A stretch of 6,333 nt of DNA from Patescibacteria group bacterium (GCA_018818485.1 JAHIRX010000049.1:1-6333); one strand, 5' to 3'. Positions 1 to 5,821 are shown, counted from the stretch's first letter. Notes: a model not told the origin generated them from the sequence alone. Numbers and translations: made by a program.

Positions 1-56
1 AAACCAAGAAATATTAATAACCAAATAACTAGGGTCACTTCTAACTTTCTACTCAT
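1..56 (-). CDS. N-terminus of a membrane or secreted protein (partial)
   Basis: This minus-strand reading frame starts at ATG (56-54) and leaves the window at its left edge, so only 18 codons are visible: MSRKLEVTLVIWLLIFLG. A short basic stretch is followed by a strongly hydrophobic run, which suits a signal anchor or first membrane helix. A TAAAAT box (68-63) ends six bases before the ATG and there is no Shine-Dalgarno sequence, so the transcript may be leaderless. It is divergent from the gene beginning at 141. Function cannot be judged from so few residues; another membrane enzyme like the neighbouring glycosyltransferase is only a guess. Confidence 0.6.
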   Translation of the reverse strand, partial: MSRKLEVTLVIWLLIFLG

Positions 57-62
57 AAATAC

Positions 63-68
63 ATTTTA
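63..68 (-). promoter_or_regulatory. -10 box of the left-edge gene
   Basis: TAAAAT on the minus strand matches TATAAT at five of six positions and is followed by six bases and then the ATG at 56. That spacing places the transcription start at or next to the start codon. No convincing -35 box was found. Confidence 0.4.
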
Positions 69-128
69 CTTTAAAATATTGTCGTGGCCAGGGATAAAAG
101 AATAATTCCAGTTGAGCTTAATACAGGG

Positions 129-134
129 TAGAAT
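129..134 (+). promoter_or_regulatory. -10 box directly before the ATG at 141
   Basis: TAGAAT is followed by AAAAGT and then ATG at 141, the spacing expected for a leaderless mRNA. There is no Shine-Dalgarno sequence before this ATG and no -35 at the proper distance, so the call rests on the -10 match and its position. Confidence 0.4.
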
Positions 135-140
135 AAAAGT

Positions 141-590
141 ATGGGAGGTTACGAACAAAGCATAATAGACTTTCCTGAAGAAAGTGGGGAAGAAAAATCA
201 GAAGTTGAGGAAATAAATAATACAAAATATAATAGTAGCGATGTAAAAGAAGGAGATGAAAAAATGAAACCTAAACTCGTTCCAGACAATGATGTCGATC
301 TGGTTCGGAGAATGGTATCCATTGTTGAATCTAAACAACGTGGTAGAGATATATACTATATACAAGAAAAGGCTAAAGATCTCTTCCCACCCGATACAAA
401 AAATATATTTGAAAAACTAAAATATAGAGCTAATAAATACTTAGATGGATACCACAGAGGTGGTTGGAAAACAAAAAAATATACTGGTTTAAAAGAGGGA
501 TGGAAACTTCCGCCAGAACCGGAAAAGGAACCTACATGGGATAGTTATTCTGGCCACATAATGAGAGCTATAGAGGCTAAAGAGAACTGA
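141..590 (+). CDS. Hypothetical protein with acidic N-terminal extension and two candidate starts
   Basis: The product is a 149-residue soluble protein that I do not recognise. Residues 1-41 are low-complexity and rich in Glu, Asp, Ser and Asn. Residues 42-149 look folded: a charged, probably helical stretch (about 50-72), then an Arg/Lys/Tyr-rich segment with aromatic and Gly residues (GYHRGGWK near 103-110) and a Pro/Glu-rich stretch before a short C-terminal helix. There is no signal peptide or membrane segment. Two starts compete. ATG 141 follows a TAGAAT box by six bases and lacks a Shine-Dalgarno sequence. The in-frame ATG at 264 has AAGGAG eight bases upstream and would give 108 residues. 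The acidic tail could be a disordered extension present only in the longer form. The basic, aromatic core could bind nucleic acid, but that is speculation. It ends in TGA just before a strong terminator. Confidence 0.6.
   Translation: MGGYEQSIIDFPEESGEEKSEVEEINNTKYNSSDVKEGDEKMKPKLVPDNDVDLVRRMVSIVESKQRGRDIYYIQEKAKDLFPPDTKNIFEKLKYRANKYLDGYHRGGWKTKKYTGLKEGWKLPPEPEKEPTWDSYSGHIMRAIEAKEN
250..255 (+). promoter_or_regulatory. Shine-Dalgarno site for an internal start at 264
   Basis: AAGGAG is followed by an eight-base spacer and an in-frame ATG at 264. It is among the best ribosome binding sites in the window. Either the true start is here, giving 108 residues, or this is a second, internal start. 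Confidence 0.55.
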
Positions 591-602
591 ATTTGAACAA
601 AT

Positions 603-643
603 GAGACTTATTAATCTAAAGGTTGGTAAGTCTCTTTCTTTTT
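603..643 (+). terminator. Strong intrinsic terminator overlapping the convergent gene's end
   Basis: A 14-pair stem (603-616 with 621-634, including a few G-U pairs) closes a TAAA tetraloop and is followed by TTTCTTTTT. It lies 12 bases after the stop of the 141-590 gene, which it should terminate. From 611 onward it lies inside the last codons of the minus-strand glycosyltransferase. In the other direction the hairpin is followed by a weaker ATTTGTT tract, so it may act both ways. Confidence 0.85.
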
Positions 644-2077
644 AAAAACAATTGCACTTAACTCATTATCAACAAATATCTTTTTAACCTCTTTATACTC
701 ACCTATAAAACTAAGATAAAATTCTTCATCTTCTCTAGTAAACTGTTGATTATTAAACACGTGAATGTAGTAGTGGGGAATAAAGTTAGATCCTGGAATT
801 GTGTAATTAAATCCAAGTAGGTAGTACTCTGCTATTGTGTCATTATCGTTTGTATAAACACCATTTACCCCTTTTTCAGACTTAATAAACTCACTAATTT
901 GTCTCCATCCTCTATTGTATGGAAACCCATAAAGATATAGATGATATTTATCCTTTAGTGGGGGATTAAAAGTTGTACCTAAAAACTTAGAAGGTTTCCA
1001 AGGGTAACCTTTGTTATAAGCTGGAGCATACACAAACAGAGATACTGCACTTAAAAACATCAGAGTTATACAAATTATAAAAAGAAACACTCTTCGATAG
1101 CTTTTCCTTAAAGAAATGTAAATATTGTAGATTCCATATCCTGAAACAATATAAATAGGTATGAAATAGTTATGAATATGGGTTCCAGGATTAGAAACAA
1201 TTATCTCAAGAGGTATCAGGGCTCCTAAAAACCAGCTAAGAAGCATATTAAACTTCCATTCAAACTTCTGAAAAAGTCTCTGAATACCAAAAAGCAGTAC
1301 TATTCCAAATACAATTGTGGGGTTATACACCATAAACGTATAAAAAGAGTTGTTCTCAAGATAGCTACTTCCGGAAAATCTACGTTCTAAGTAGCCAACT
1401 ACATTTGTATTAAAGTATCCCTGAATAATATAAGGAACATAGAATAGGGAAGTGAGAACCAAAAAAGGTAAAACAAAATCTATAACTATTCTTTTTAGCT
1501 CTATCTCCTTTTTAATGAAGTTAAGAATCAATAAGTAAGCTATGGGAATTAAAAAGAATATTGCATCATAGTGTGCCCAGAAAGATAAAGATAGAGAAAC
1601 TGCTGAAAGAGCATAAAGCCAAGATTGTCTTGTCCTTAGGGCCTCTAAAAATAGATAAATGGCTAATATTCCAAAGAAAACTAGTAGACTTTGATATTGT
1701 GCAGTTCTGGAAAAAGCTACATTAAACCCACTTACTGAAAAAAGGAGTGAAGAAATTGCTGCTGTCTGCCATCCAAATAACTTCTTAACTAAAACGTAGA
1801 AAACAAATACTGTTAAGAGACCTGCAAAGGCAAAAGGAAATCTCACAAACACTTCGCTGTAGCCTATGGTTAACTTTTCCATAAACCATACAGTCATAAA
1901 CTGAAGAGGTCCCTTTCTTTGATCCATAAAAAATCTATATGCAGGTACAGTTTTATCTAGATACAAAGTTTTTGTTTCATCTCCATAGTAGTCTGAATAC
2001 CCCAAACCCTGAAATCTTAGAAATGCAGAGAGTAAGAAAAGAATAACTAGGAAAATAATTTCTTTTTTCTTAGACAA
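611..2077 (-). CDS. GT39/PMT-like polytopic membrane glycosyltransferase
   Basis: This 488-residue protein resembles the dolichyl-phosphate-mannose protein mannosyltransferase/ArnT-like family, which transfers a sugar from a polyprenyl-phosphate donor on the outer face of the membrane. The first helix (about 6-20) is followed by an external loop with Asp33-Glu34, matching the acidic catalytic pair of this fold. Next comes a KGPLQF segment (55-60) resembling the family's HPPL motif. RFPFAFAGLLTV (79-90) and SRTAQYQSLLVFF (123-135) are typical PMT_2 signatures. Roughly ten to twelve hydrophobic helices reach residue 350, and a soluble domain of about 135 residues follows. Translation starts at TTG (2077-2075), one base after the trxB stop, with GGAGG eight bases upstream. 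The pair is probably one operon, although no direct functional link to trxB is evident. Acceptor (protein, lipid or polysaccharide) and donor sugar cannot be read from the sequence. Confidence 0.85.
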   Translation of the reverse strand: MSKKKEIIFLVILFLLSAFLRFQGLGYSDYYGDETKTLYLDKTVPAYRFFMDQRKGPLQFMTVWFMEKLTIGYSEVFVRFPFAFAGLLTVFVFYVLVKKLFGWQTAAISSLLFSVSGFNVAFSRTAQYQSLLVFFGILAIYLFLEALRTRQSWLYALSAVSLSLSFWAHYDAIFFLIPIAYLLILNFIKKEIELKRIVIDFVLPFLVLTSLFYVPYIIQGYFNTNVVGYLERRFSGSSYLENNSFYTFMVYNPTIVFGIVLLFGIQRLFQKFEWKFNMLLSWFLGALIPLEIIVSNPGTHIHNYFIPIYIVSGYGIYNIYISLRKSYRRVFLFIICITLMFLSAVSLFVYAPAYNKGYPWKPSKFLGTTFNPPLKDKYHLYLYGFPYNRGWRQISEFIKSEKGVNGVYTNDNDTIAEYYLLGFNYTIPGSNFIPHYYIHVFNNQQFTREDEEFYLSFIGEYKEVKKIFVDNELSAIVFKKKETYQPLD

Positions 2078-2078
2078 T

Positions 2079-3038
2079 TTAGTAACCTCCAGCTTTTACC
2101 TCAATACCACGTTTTTGAAGTAACTTAATAGCATCAAGTGCTGCCTCACAACCGTATCCTGCAGCAGTGACTGCCTGTCTATACTTGTGATCATGTACAT
2201 CTCCACCAGCAAATACACCTTCAATTGAGGTTTGAGATCCTTTCCTTCTCACAACGTATCCTTTTTCATCTAAATCAATAAAACCCTTTAGAAAATCTGT
2301 ATCTGGTTTATGACCAACAGCAACGAACAATCCTTTAACGTCTTCCATAATACTTTCCTCGCCTGTTTTATTATTTATCACTTTAATACCTTCCACAGAA
2401 TTATCTCCCAATACTTCCTTAACTTCGGTATTTGGAATTAGCTCTATTTTAGAATTATCCAATACTTCTTTTTGCATTATCTTACTAGCTCTTAAATTAT
2501 CTTTATCAGCTCGTGCAATTAGATAAACCTTACTAACAAACCTAGTTAGAAAAGAGCTTTCCTCCATAGAGGCGTCCCCACCACCAACTACAGCCACTAC
2601 TTTATCTTTAAAGAAAAAACCATCACATGTGGCACAAGCTGATACTCCTTTTCCTTTTAATCTTTGTTCTGACTCAAGTCCTAGCCATTTTGCAGATGCC
2701 CCTGTTGCAATAATTAGTGTTTTTCCGATAAATTCATTAATACCTACCTTAACTTTAAAACCTTCCTCAAAAGAACCTGAAACTAATTCTGCTAATTCAT
2801 TAATAAACTTTGCTCCATACTTTTCTACCTGCCTATTCATGTTGGCTATTAAATCAGGACCTTGAATTGATTCTGGAAACCCGGGAAAGTTTTCTACCTC
2901 CGTTGTTATAGTTAACTGACCCCCAGGAGAATTGCCTGCAATAACTAAAGTTTTTAAAAATGCTCTTGAAGTATAAAGGGCTGCTGTCAAACCAGCAGGA
3001 CCACTTCCTAGAACTATTACGTCAAAGTCTTTTTGCAT
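2079..3038 (-). CDS. trxB: Thioredoxin-disulfide reductase
   Basis: This cytoplasmic FAD enzyme passes electrons from a pyridine nucleotide to thioredoxin. Its 319 residues match the usual family length of about 310-320. Visible features in order are the FAD-binding GSGPAG (11-16), an ATGA segment (111-114), the redox-active CATC (Cys135, Cys138), the nucleotide-binding GGGDAS (152-157), and the second FAD motif VFAGGDV (275-281) followed by YRQAVTAAGYGCEAA. The HRR motif that grips the NADPH 2'-phosphate in Escherichia coli TrxB reads ARA here (175-177), so two of the three contacts are lost. It is the first gene of a pair with the glycosyltransferase. No Shine-Dalgarno sequence precedes the ATG; instead a TATAAT (3052-3047) lies eight bases away, suggesting a near-leaderless mRNA. 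No thioredoxin gene is visible nearby. Confidence 0.97.
   Translation of the reverse strand: MQKDFDVIVLGSGPAGLTAALYTSRAFLKTLVIAGNSPGGQLTITTEVENFPGFPESIQGPDLIANMNRQVEKYGAKFINELAELVSGSFEEGFKVKVGINEFIGKTLIIATGASAKWLGLESEQRLKGKGVSACATCDGFFFKDKVVAVVGGGDASMEESSFLTRFVSKVYLIARADKDNLRASKIMQKEVLDNSKIELIPNTEVKEVLGDNSVEGIKVINNKTGEESIMEDVKGLFVAVGHKPDTDFLKGFIDLDEKGYVVRRKGSQTSIEGVFAGGDVHDHKYRQAVTAAGYGCEAALDAIKLLQKRGIEVKAGGY
2086..2090 (-). promoter_or_regulatory. Shine-Dalgarno site inside trxB for the TTG-started glycosyltransferase
   Basis: GGAGG on the minus strand forms part of the codons for the last Gly residues of TrxB and sits eight bases before the TTG at 2077. It supports the TTG as the true start and implies translational coupling between the two genes. 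Confidence 0.8.
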
Positions 3039-3046
3039 ATGTCTAT

Positions 3047-3052
3047 ATTATA
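3047..3052 (-). promoter_or_regulatory. -10 box of trxB
   Basis: A perfect TATAAT on the minus strand ends eight bases before the trxB ATG (3038). The expected start of transcription is within about two bases of the ATG. A -35 match is poor (ATTTTG near 3075-3070). Confidence 0.55.
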
Positions 3053-3056
3053 TTAC

Positions 3057-3084
3057 TTGCTATTTAAACCAAAATATTTAATAT
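3057..3084 (+). promoter_or_regulatory. Promoter of the 3092 gene pair
   Basis: TTGCTA (3057-3062), a 16-base spacer and TAATAT (3079-3084) precede the ATG at 3092 by seven bases, again a near-leaderless layout. It interleaves with the divergent trxB promoter within a 53-base intergenic gap. Confidence 0.45.
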
Positions 3085-3091
3085 AAAGGCT

Positions 3092-3280
3092 ATGGACGAT
3101 ATAAATATAGATACAGTAGTAGATGATCAAAATGATTCAAACCAAGAAGATGCAGAAGATTTACCTGCTGATGTAGCAGATGCAATTGGAGTAAGAAAGA
3201 GAAAGAAAGAAAGACCAGATCCAACAGACTATATTTCTGAATTGGAAAAGCCAGAGTTTGAATCCGAAGAAGATCTTTAA
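3092..3280 (+). CDS. Small acidic hypothetical protein
   Basis: This 62-residue protein belongs to no family I recognise. Residues 1-30 are strongly acidic (many Asp, Glu, Asn), residues 35-41 form a basic patch (RKRKKER), and the tail is again Glu-rich. There are no membrane segments or cysteines. It looks largely disordered and could bind a basic or nucleic-acid partner, but this is inference from composition. Its TAA stop shares one base with the ATG of the next gene (TAATG), so the two are very probably co-transcribed and translationally coupled. No Shine-Dalgarno sequence stands at a usable distance from the ATG. Confidence 0.65.
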   Translation: MDDINIDTVVDDQNDSNQEDAEDLPADVADAIGVRKRKKERPDPTDYISELEKPEFESEEDL

Positions 3281-3726
3281 TGTCTACACTCTTAGTAACC
3301 TTAAAAGGAAATAGACTTTTTAATAAAACTTTATTTAGTCCTCGTCTTTTTGTTCATGACGATCTTCTAATGTATAGAAAAAGAAGGTGGTTCATGGTAA
3401 GAGATATGACTATTTCATATAATCAAGTGGCTAGATTTACACTAGCAAAAGGTATCTTTTTTGCACACATAGATATAATCACAACAGGCGGAGATGAAAT
3501 GGAGATAAATTATGTTAGTAAGAAAGATGCTTCACAAGCCAAAGCAATAGTTGATCAAAAGATTTACCATGCACATGCAAAGCACAACATATCAACTCAA
3601 GATAGTAGGGGAGATATAGGGTCTTTTGAAAAAACGATGAATAGGCTTAAAGAACTGTTAAACCGAGGAAAGATTTCAGAAAAAGAGTACGAGAAAAAGA
3701 AGAAAGAGCTCCTTAAAGACTTTTAA
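3280..3726 (+). CDS. PH-like domain protein with C-terminal SHOCT-like domain
   Basis: The 148-residue product has two parts. Residues about 12-97 are strand-rich (LFVHDDLLMYRKRRWF, then a ThrIleSerTyr strand, then AHIDIITTGGDEMEINYV), in the manner of bacterial PH-like domains. Residues about 117-147 (MNRLKELLNRGKISEKEYEKKKKELL) match the short helical SHOCT pattern, in which a helix, a Gly-containing turn and a second helix ending in Leu-Leu form a small oligomerisation module. No membrane helix is present. The gene starts at the ATG overlapping the previous stop, so it depends on coupling or read-through. Its TAA stop is directly followed by the CCA-end complement of a tRNA-Gly on the other strand, with no room for a terminator. 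Molecular role is unknown; SHOCT proteins are often linked to oligomerisation or the envelope. Confidence 0.75.
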   Translation: MSTLLVTLKGNRLFNKTLFSPRLFVHDDLLMYRKRRWFMVRDMTISYNQVARFTLAKGIFFAHIDIITTGGDEMEINYVSKKDASQAKAIVDQKIYHAHAKHNISTQDSRGDIGSFEKTMNRLKELLNRGKISEKEYEKKKKELLKDF

Positions 3727-3729
3727 TGG

Positions 3730-3801
3730 AGCGGCGGACCGGATTTGAACCGGCGACCTTCTCCTTGGAAGGGAGACATTCTACCACTGAACTACCGCCG
3801 C
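3730..3801 (-). tRNA. tRNA-Gly (anticodon UCC)
   Basis: The minus strand folds into a full cloverleaf. The acceptor GCGGCGG/CCGCCGC pairs perfectly, the anticodon arm is TCTCC-CTTCCAA-GGAGA with UCC in the loop, and the T arm is GCCGG-TTCAAAT-CCGGT. The discriminator is U, and an encoded CCA follows at 3729-3727. The gene is convergent with, and touches, the 3280-3726 CDS. A TAGAAT box (3820-3815) upstream could be its -10. No terminator was found beyond the CCA; T-rich stretches lie antisense to the end of the neighbouring CDS. Confidence 0.97.
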
Positions 3802-3870
3802 AAGAATACACCTAATTCTACCAAACTTAGCACCAATGTAGTAATTTCTACTTTAAGTGGAATAAACCTA

Positions 3871-3899
3871 TTGAACTACTTAAACCCATACTTTAGTAT
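3871..3899 (+). promoter_or_regulatory. Promoter of the 14-residue-repeat gene
   Basis: TTGAAC (3871-3876), a 17-base spacer and TAGTAT (3894-3899) put transcription start near 3906, a few bases before the ATG at 3910. This spacing is the main reason for choosing that ATG over the one at 3898. Confidence 0.5.
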
Positions 3900-3909
3900 G
3901 CGTATTACA

Positions 3910-4200
3910 ATGCCTGCTAAAAAAATTACACTCCCAGATTTTTACAGCGAGTTTTCTTCTTTTAAAGGAGAAATGGCGGATTTCAGGGATAAAACAAGAA
4001 AAACACTAAGCACCCATACGAGCACTCTCCTCAATATTCAAGAAAAACTAACTGACCACACTTCGACACTCCTTAACCTCGAAGAAAAATCAACTAATCA
4101 TACTGTATCTCTTCTTAACATTGAATCAAAATTAAACGTCTATGGAGATATGTACCAAATGAATAAGGCTAGAATAGAAAGATTAGAAAGCAAAGTCTAA
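3910..4200 (+). CDS. Small coiled-coil protein with three 14-residue repeats
   Basis: The 96-residue product begins MPAKKITLPDFY and is not a family I can name. Residues 36-77 are three tandem 14-residue units, each starting His-Thr and carrying a Leu-Leu-Asn-(Ile/Leu)-x-x-Lys core. Fourteen equals two heptads, and hydrophobic spacing supports a coiled coil, probably oligomeric. There are no membrane helices. An upstream in-frame ATG at 3898 would add four residues (MRIT). A reading frame open as far as 3745 runs through the antisense of tRNA-Gly and is not credible as coding. The start at 3910 fits the promoter best. It could be a scaffold or spacer, but its partner is unknown. It ends 45 bases before the MFS gene. 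Confidence 0.6.
   Translation: MPAKKITLPDFYSEFSSFKGEMADFRDKTRKTLSTHTSTLLNIQEKLTDHTSTLLNLEEKSTNHTVSLLNIESKLNVYGDMYQMNKARIERLESKV
4015..4140 (+). repeat. Three in-frame 42-base coding repeats
   Basis: Units at 4015-4056, 4057-4098 and 4099-4140 encode HTSTLLNIQEKLTD, HTSTLLNLEEKSTN and HTVSLLNIESKLNV. The protein repeats are far better conserved than the DNA, so the duplication is old and has been kept by selection on the protein. Confidence 0.8.
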
Positions 4201-4232
4201 AATCCAGAAAACAGACAACTTTTCTTAGATGG

Positions 4233-4238
4233 TATCAT
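4233..4238 (+). promoter_or_regulatory. -10 box of the MFS gene
   Basis: TATCAT (five of six matches to TATAAT) ends seven bases before the ATG at 4246, and there is no Shine-Dalgarno sequence. The best -35 candidate, CAGACA at 4212-4217, has a short 15-base spacer. Confidence 0.4.
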
Positions 4239-4245
4239 TTATCTA

Positions 4246-5487
4246 ATGAGAGACTCTGCCCATTTCAGAAAACTTAAAATAAGTCCTCTGATTGTATTTT
4301 CCACAATAATATTTTTAATATCACTTCACGATGGAATAATGAGTTATGTTAGCCCTGTTATTCTAAACTCAAAGTTACAAGACCCTTTTTTAGTTGGTTT
4401 AATTCTTTCAAGCTCATCTTTGTTTGGAATGTTTTTTAACTTTATTATTGCTACATTTTATGATCACAAAGATTACAGGTTTTTTATACCAAGAATGCTT
4501 TTCTTTGCTCTTTTGTTTCCAACAATATATTTAATACTTCCAAGAGACTACATTCCCTTTGTACTAGCTATGATTGTTTGGTCTGTATATTACGAATTTA
4601 GAAACTACTCTAAATACAACTTCGTACATGAGTTTCTACCTCCTCAAGAAAATACTGAGGCATGGTCCGTAATGACGATGTTTCAATCTGCAAGCTATAT
4701 GATAGGTCCTGCTATTGCAGTGTTTTTAACAACTAAGAATTTAGACGCTCCTCTTTATGCATCTATAACAATAGTTTCAACAGCAATATTTTTGTATATA
4801 ATATTTCTAAAGTTTTACGCTAAAGATAAACTTAAGACTAAGAAAGTGGCCAAGGGAAGCTTTAGTGATGTAATAAACCAACTCAAAACATTCAAAATAC
4901 TATTTAAAAAACTTTGGGCTTTAATTACATTTAACTTTACTCTTGCACTCTTAGATGTATCTTTTTGGACTGTAGGTGTTCTTTACTCTGAGAAATTAAG
5001 ACAAACTCATGATTTTGGGGCCCTTTTTATAATAGTTTACGGGTTTCCAGCCATATTTGTAGGGCTTGTAACACCACATATATATCAAAAGCTTGGAAAA
5101 AAACGTACCGCATTTATATCAGGCATTCTTGCGGGTTTAAGTTTAGTTGCAGTAGGATTTGCACAAAACATCTTTCTAATATTAGGATCTGTATTTTTAG
5201 CATCTGCTTTCTCAGGCATTACCTTTATATTAATTTGTGCAACATTTGAAGATTATGTAACAAGACTTGATGGAGAAGAAAATGACATAGTTAGTATGAG
5301 TCAATTTTCAATAAATCTAGCTTACGCAGCAGGACCAGTAATATTAGGACTTATTGCAAGAACATATTCATTTGGAGCTTCATTTATAACAACAGGGGTA
5401 ATCTTGGTTTTATCTGCAATACTTTCAATGTTAGTAGTGCCAAGAAAGATTAGAATGCCAAGAAAAGAGTTAGCAGAGGTAAATTAG
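4246..5487 (+). CDS. Major facilitator superfamily transporter
   Basis: This 413-residue membrane protein has the length and the two-half hydrophobic pattern of a 12-helix MFS permease. The loop after helix 2 (NFIIATFYDHKDYRFF, 65-80) is a degenerate form of MFS motif A that keeps the Asp. The equivalent loop in the second half (PHIYQKLGKKRTAF, 277-290) is a better match with its Gly-Lys-Lys-Arg. Gly-Pro pairs in helix 5 (154-155) and helix 11 (363-364) occupy motif-C-like places. A long, basic central loop (about 190-220) joins the halves. The substrate cannot be read from the sequence; drug or metabolite efflux is a common role. It has a likely near-leaderless start. Its TAG stop lies four bases before a minus-strand terminator, so it converges with the RNA gene to its right. 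Confidence 0.88.
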   Translation: MRDSAHFRKLKISPLIVFSTIIFLISLHDGIMSYVSPVILNSKLQDPFLVGLILSSSSLFGMFFNFIIATFYDHKDYRFFIPRMLFFALLFPTIYLILPRDYIPFVLAMIVWSVYYEFRNYSKYNFVHEFLPPQENTEAWSVMTMFQSASYMIGPAIAVFLTTKNLDAPLYASITIVSTAIFLYIIFLKFYAKDKLKTKKVAKGSFSDVINQLKTFKILFKKLWALITFNFTLALLDVSFWTVGVLYSEKLRQTHDFGALFIIVYGFPAIFVGLVTPHIYQKLGKKRTAFISGILAGLSLVAVGFAQNIFLILGSVFLASAFSGITFILICATFEDYVTRLDGEENDIVSMSQFSINLAYAAGPVILGLIARTYSFGASFITTGVILVLSAILSMLVVPRKIRMPRKELAEVN

Positions 5488-5491
5488 GAAT

Positions 5492-5519
5492 AAAAAAAGG
5501 GGGCATAAATTATGCCCCC
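5492..5519 (-). terminator. Intrinsic terminator of the minus-strand RNA
   Basis: An eight-pair, GC-rich stem (GGGGGCAT/ATGCCCCC, 5519-5512 with 5506-5499) is followed on the minus strand by seven Ts (5498-5492). On the plus strand no T run follows (AGGGCGGC), so the element is oriented to stop transcription arriving from the right. Confidence 0.9.
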
Positions 5520-5815
5520 AGGGCGGCTATCGCAAAAAGGCTGGGCCTAATCACTAGCCGCATCGCAGATAAAACATTAAATTGTTTTGTCAAATTTCTT
5601 CATTTTTTTTTATATTTTTTCTCTCTTCGTTTATTTATTTTTTAAGCCGGATCATTTTCATTCGTCACGTGGAGCCGATCCCACACCTAGTTCTTTATTT
5701 TCCTAGGCCCGGATTTGCATGTACCGGTTGGCCCCTAAAGGCCCTTACTGGCATATAATTTTAGACGAAAATACCCTCCCTTCTTATATGATCGGTATTT
5801 CGGTAGATTAATACT
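5492..5815 (-). ncRNA. Structured non-coding RNA of unrecognised family (about 320 nt)
   Basis: The unit is bounded by a near-consensus promoter (5850-5822) and an intrinsic terminator, and it contains no credible ORF. Its 5' half is much richer in G and C than the surrounding DNA. Helices visible on the minus strand: 5802-5794 with 5775-5766 (nine pairs, one bulge), 5707-5703 with 5690-5686 (12-base loop), 5681-5677 with 5653-5649, and 5561-5555 with 5529-5523 (GCGGCTA/TAGCCGC). ATTAA (5812-5808) can pair with TTAAT (5580-5576), with CGCAG/CTGCG next to it, closing a large domain. TAGGCCC (5549-5543) is complementary to GGGCCTA (5710-5704), giving a long-range or pseudoknot contact that competes with a local hairpin. 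An A-rich linker (about 5645-5581) separates the two structured parts. I found no signature of tmRNA, RNase P RNA, SRP RNA or a riboswitch. The 5' end is uncertain by a few bases. Confidence 0.75.
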
Positions 5816-5821
5816 GCGAAA

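Noticed and set aside
2629..2865. Plus-strand 78-residue ORF
   Set aside because: It lies antisense to the highly conserved CATC and FAD region of trxB and has no ribosome binding site or family resemblance.
3745..3909. N-terminal extension of the 14-residue-repeat gene
   Set aside because: The first part is the antisense of tRNA-Gly, and a promoter with its -10 at 3894-3899 lies downstream of it.
5499..5519. Hairpin as plus-strand terminator of the MFS gene
   Set aside because: The T run lies only on the minus-strand side. On the plus strand the stem is followed by AGGGCGGC, so it is at best a weak stop for the MFS transcript.
5577..5603. Tiny minus-strand ORF MKKFDKTI in the A-rich linker of the RNA
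   Set aside because: Eight codons in an A-rich stretch with no ribosome binding site are expected by chance.
5794..5805. Direct repeat TACCGA-AA-TACCGA as an operator
   Set aside because: The two six-base copies overlap a helix arm of the RNA, lie downstream of its promoter and are short enough to be chance.
5492..5815. tmRNA, RNase P RNA or SRP RNA as the identity of the minus-strand RNA
   Set aside because: There is no tRNA-like CCA end or GGATTCGAC-type segment for tmRNA and no GAGGAAAGTCC core for RNase P. The SRP GGAAGGAAGCAGC loop is also missing. A CCGGCTTA at 5650-5643 recalls the end of RNase P RNA but stands alone.
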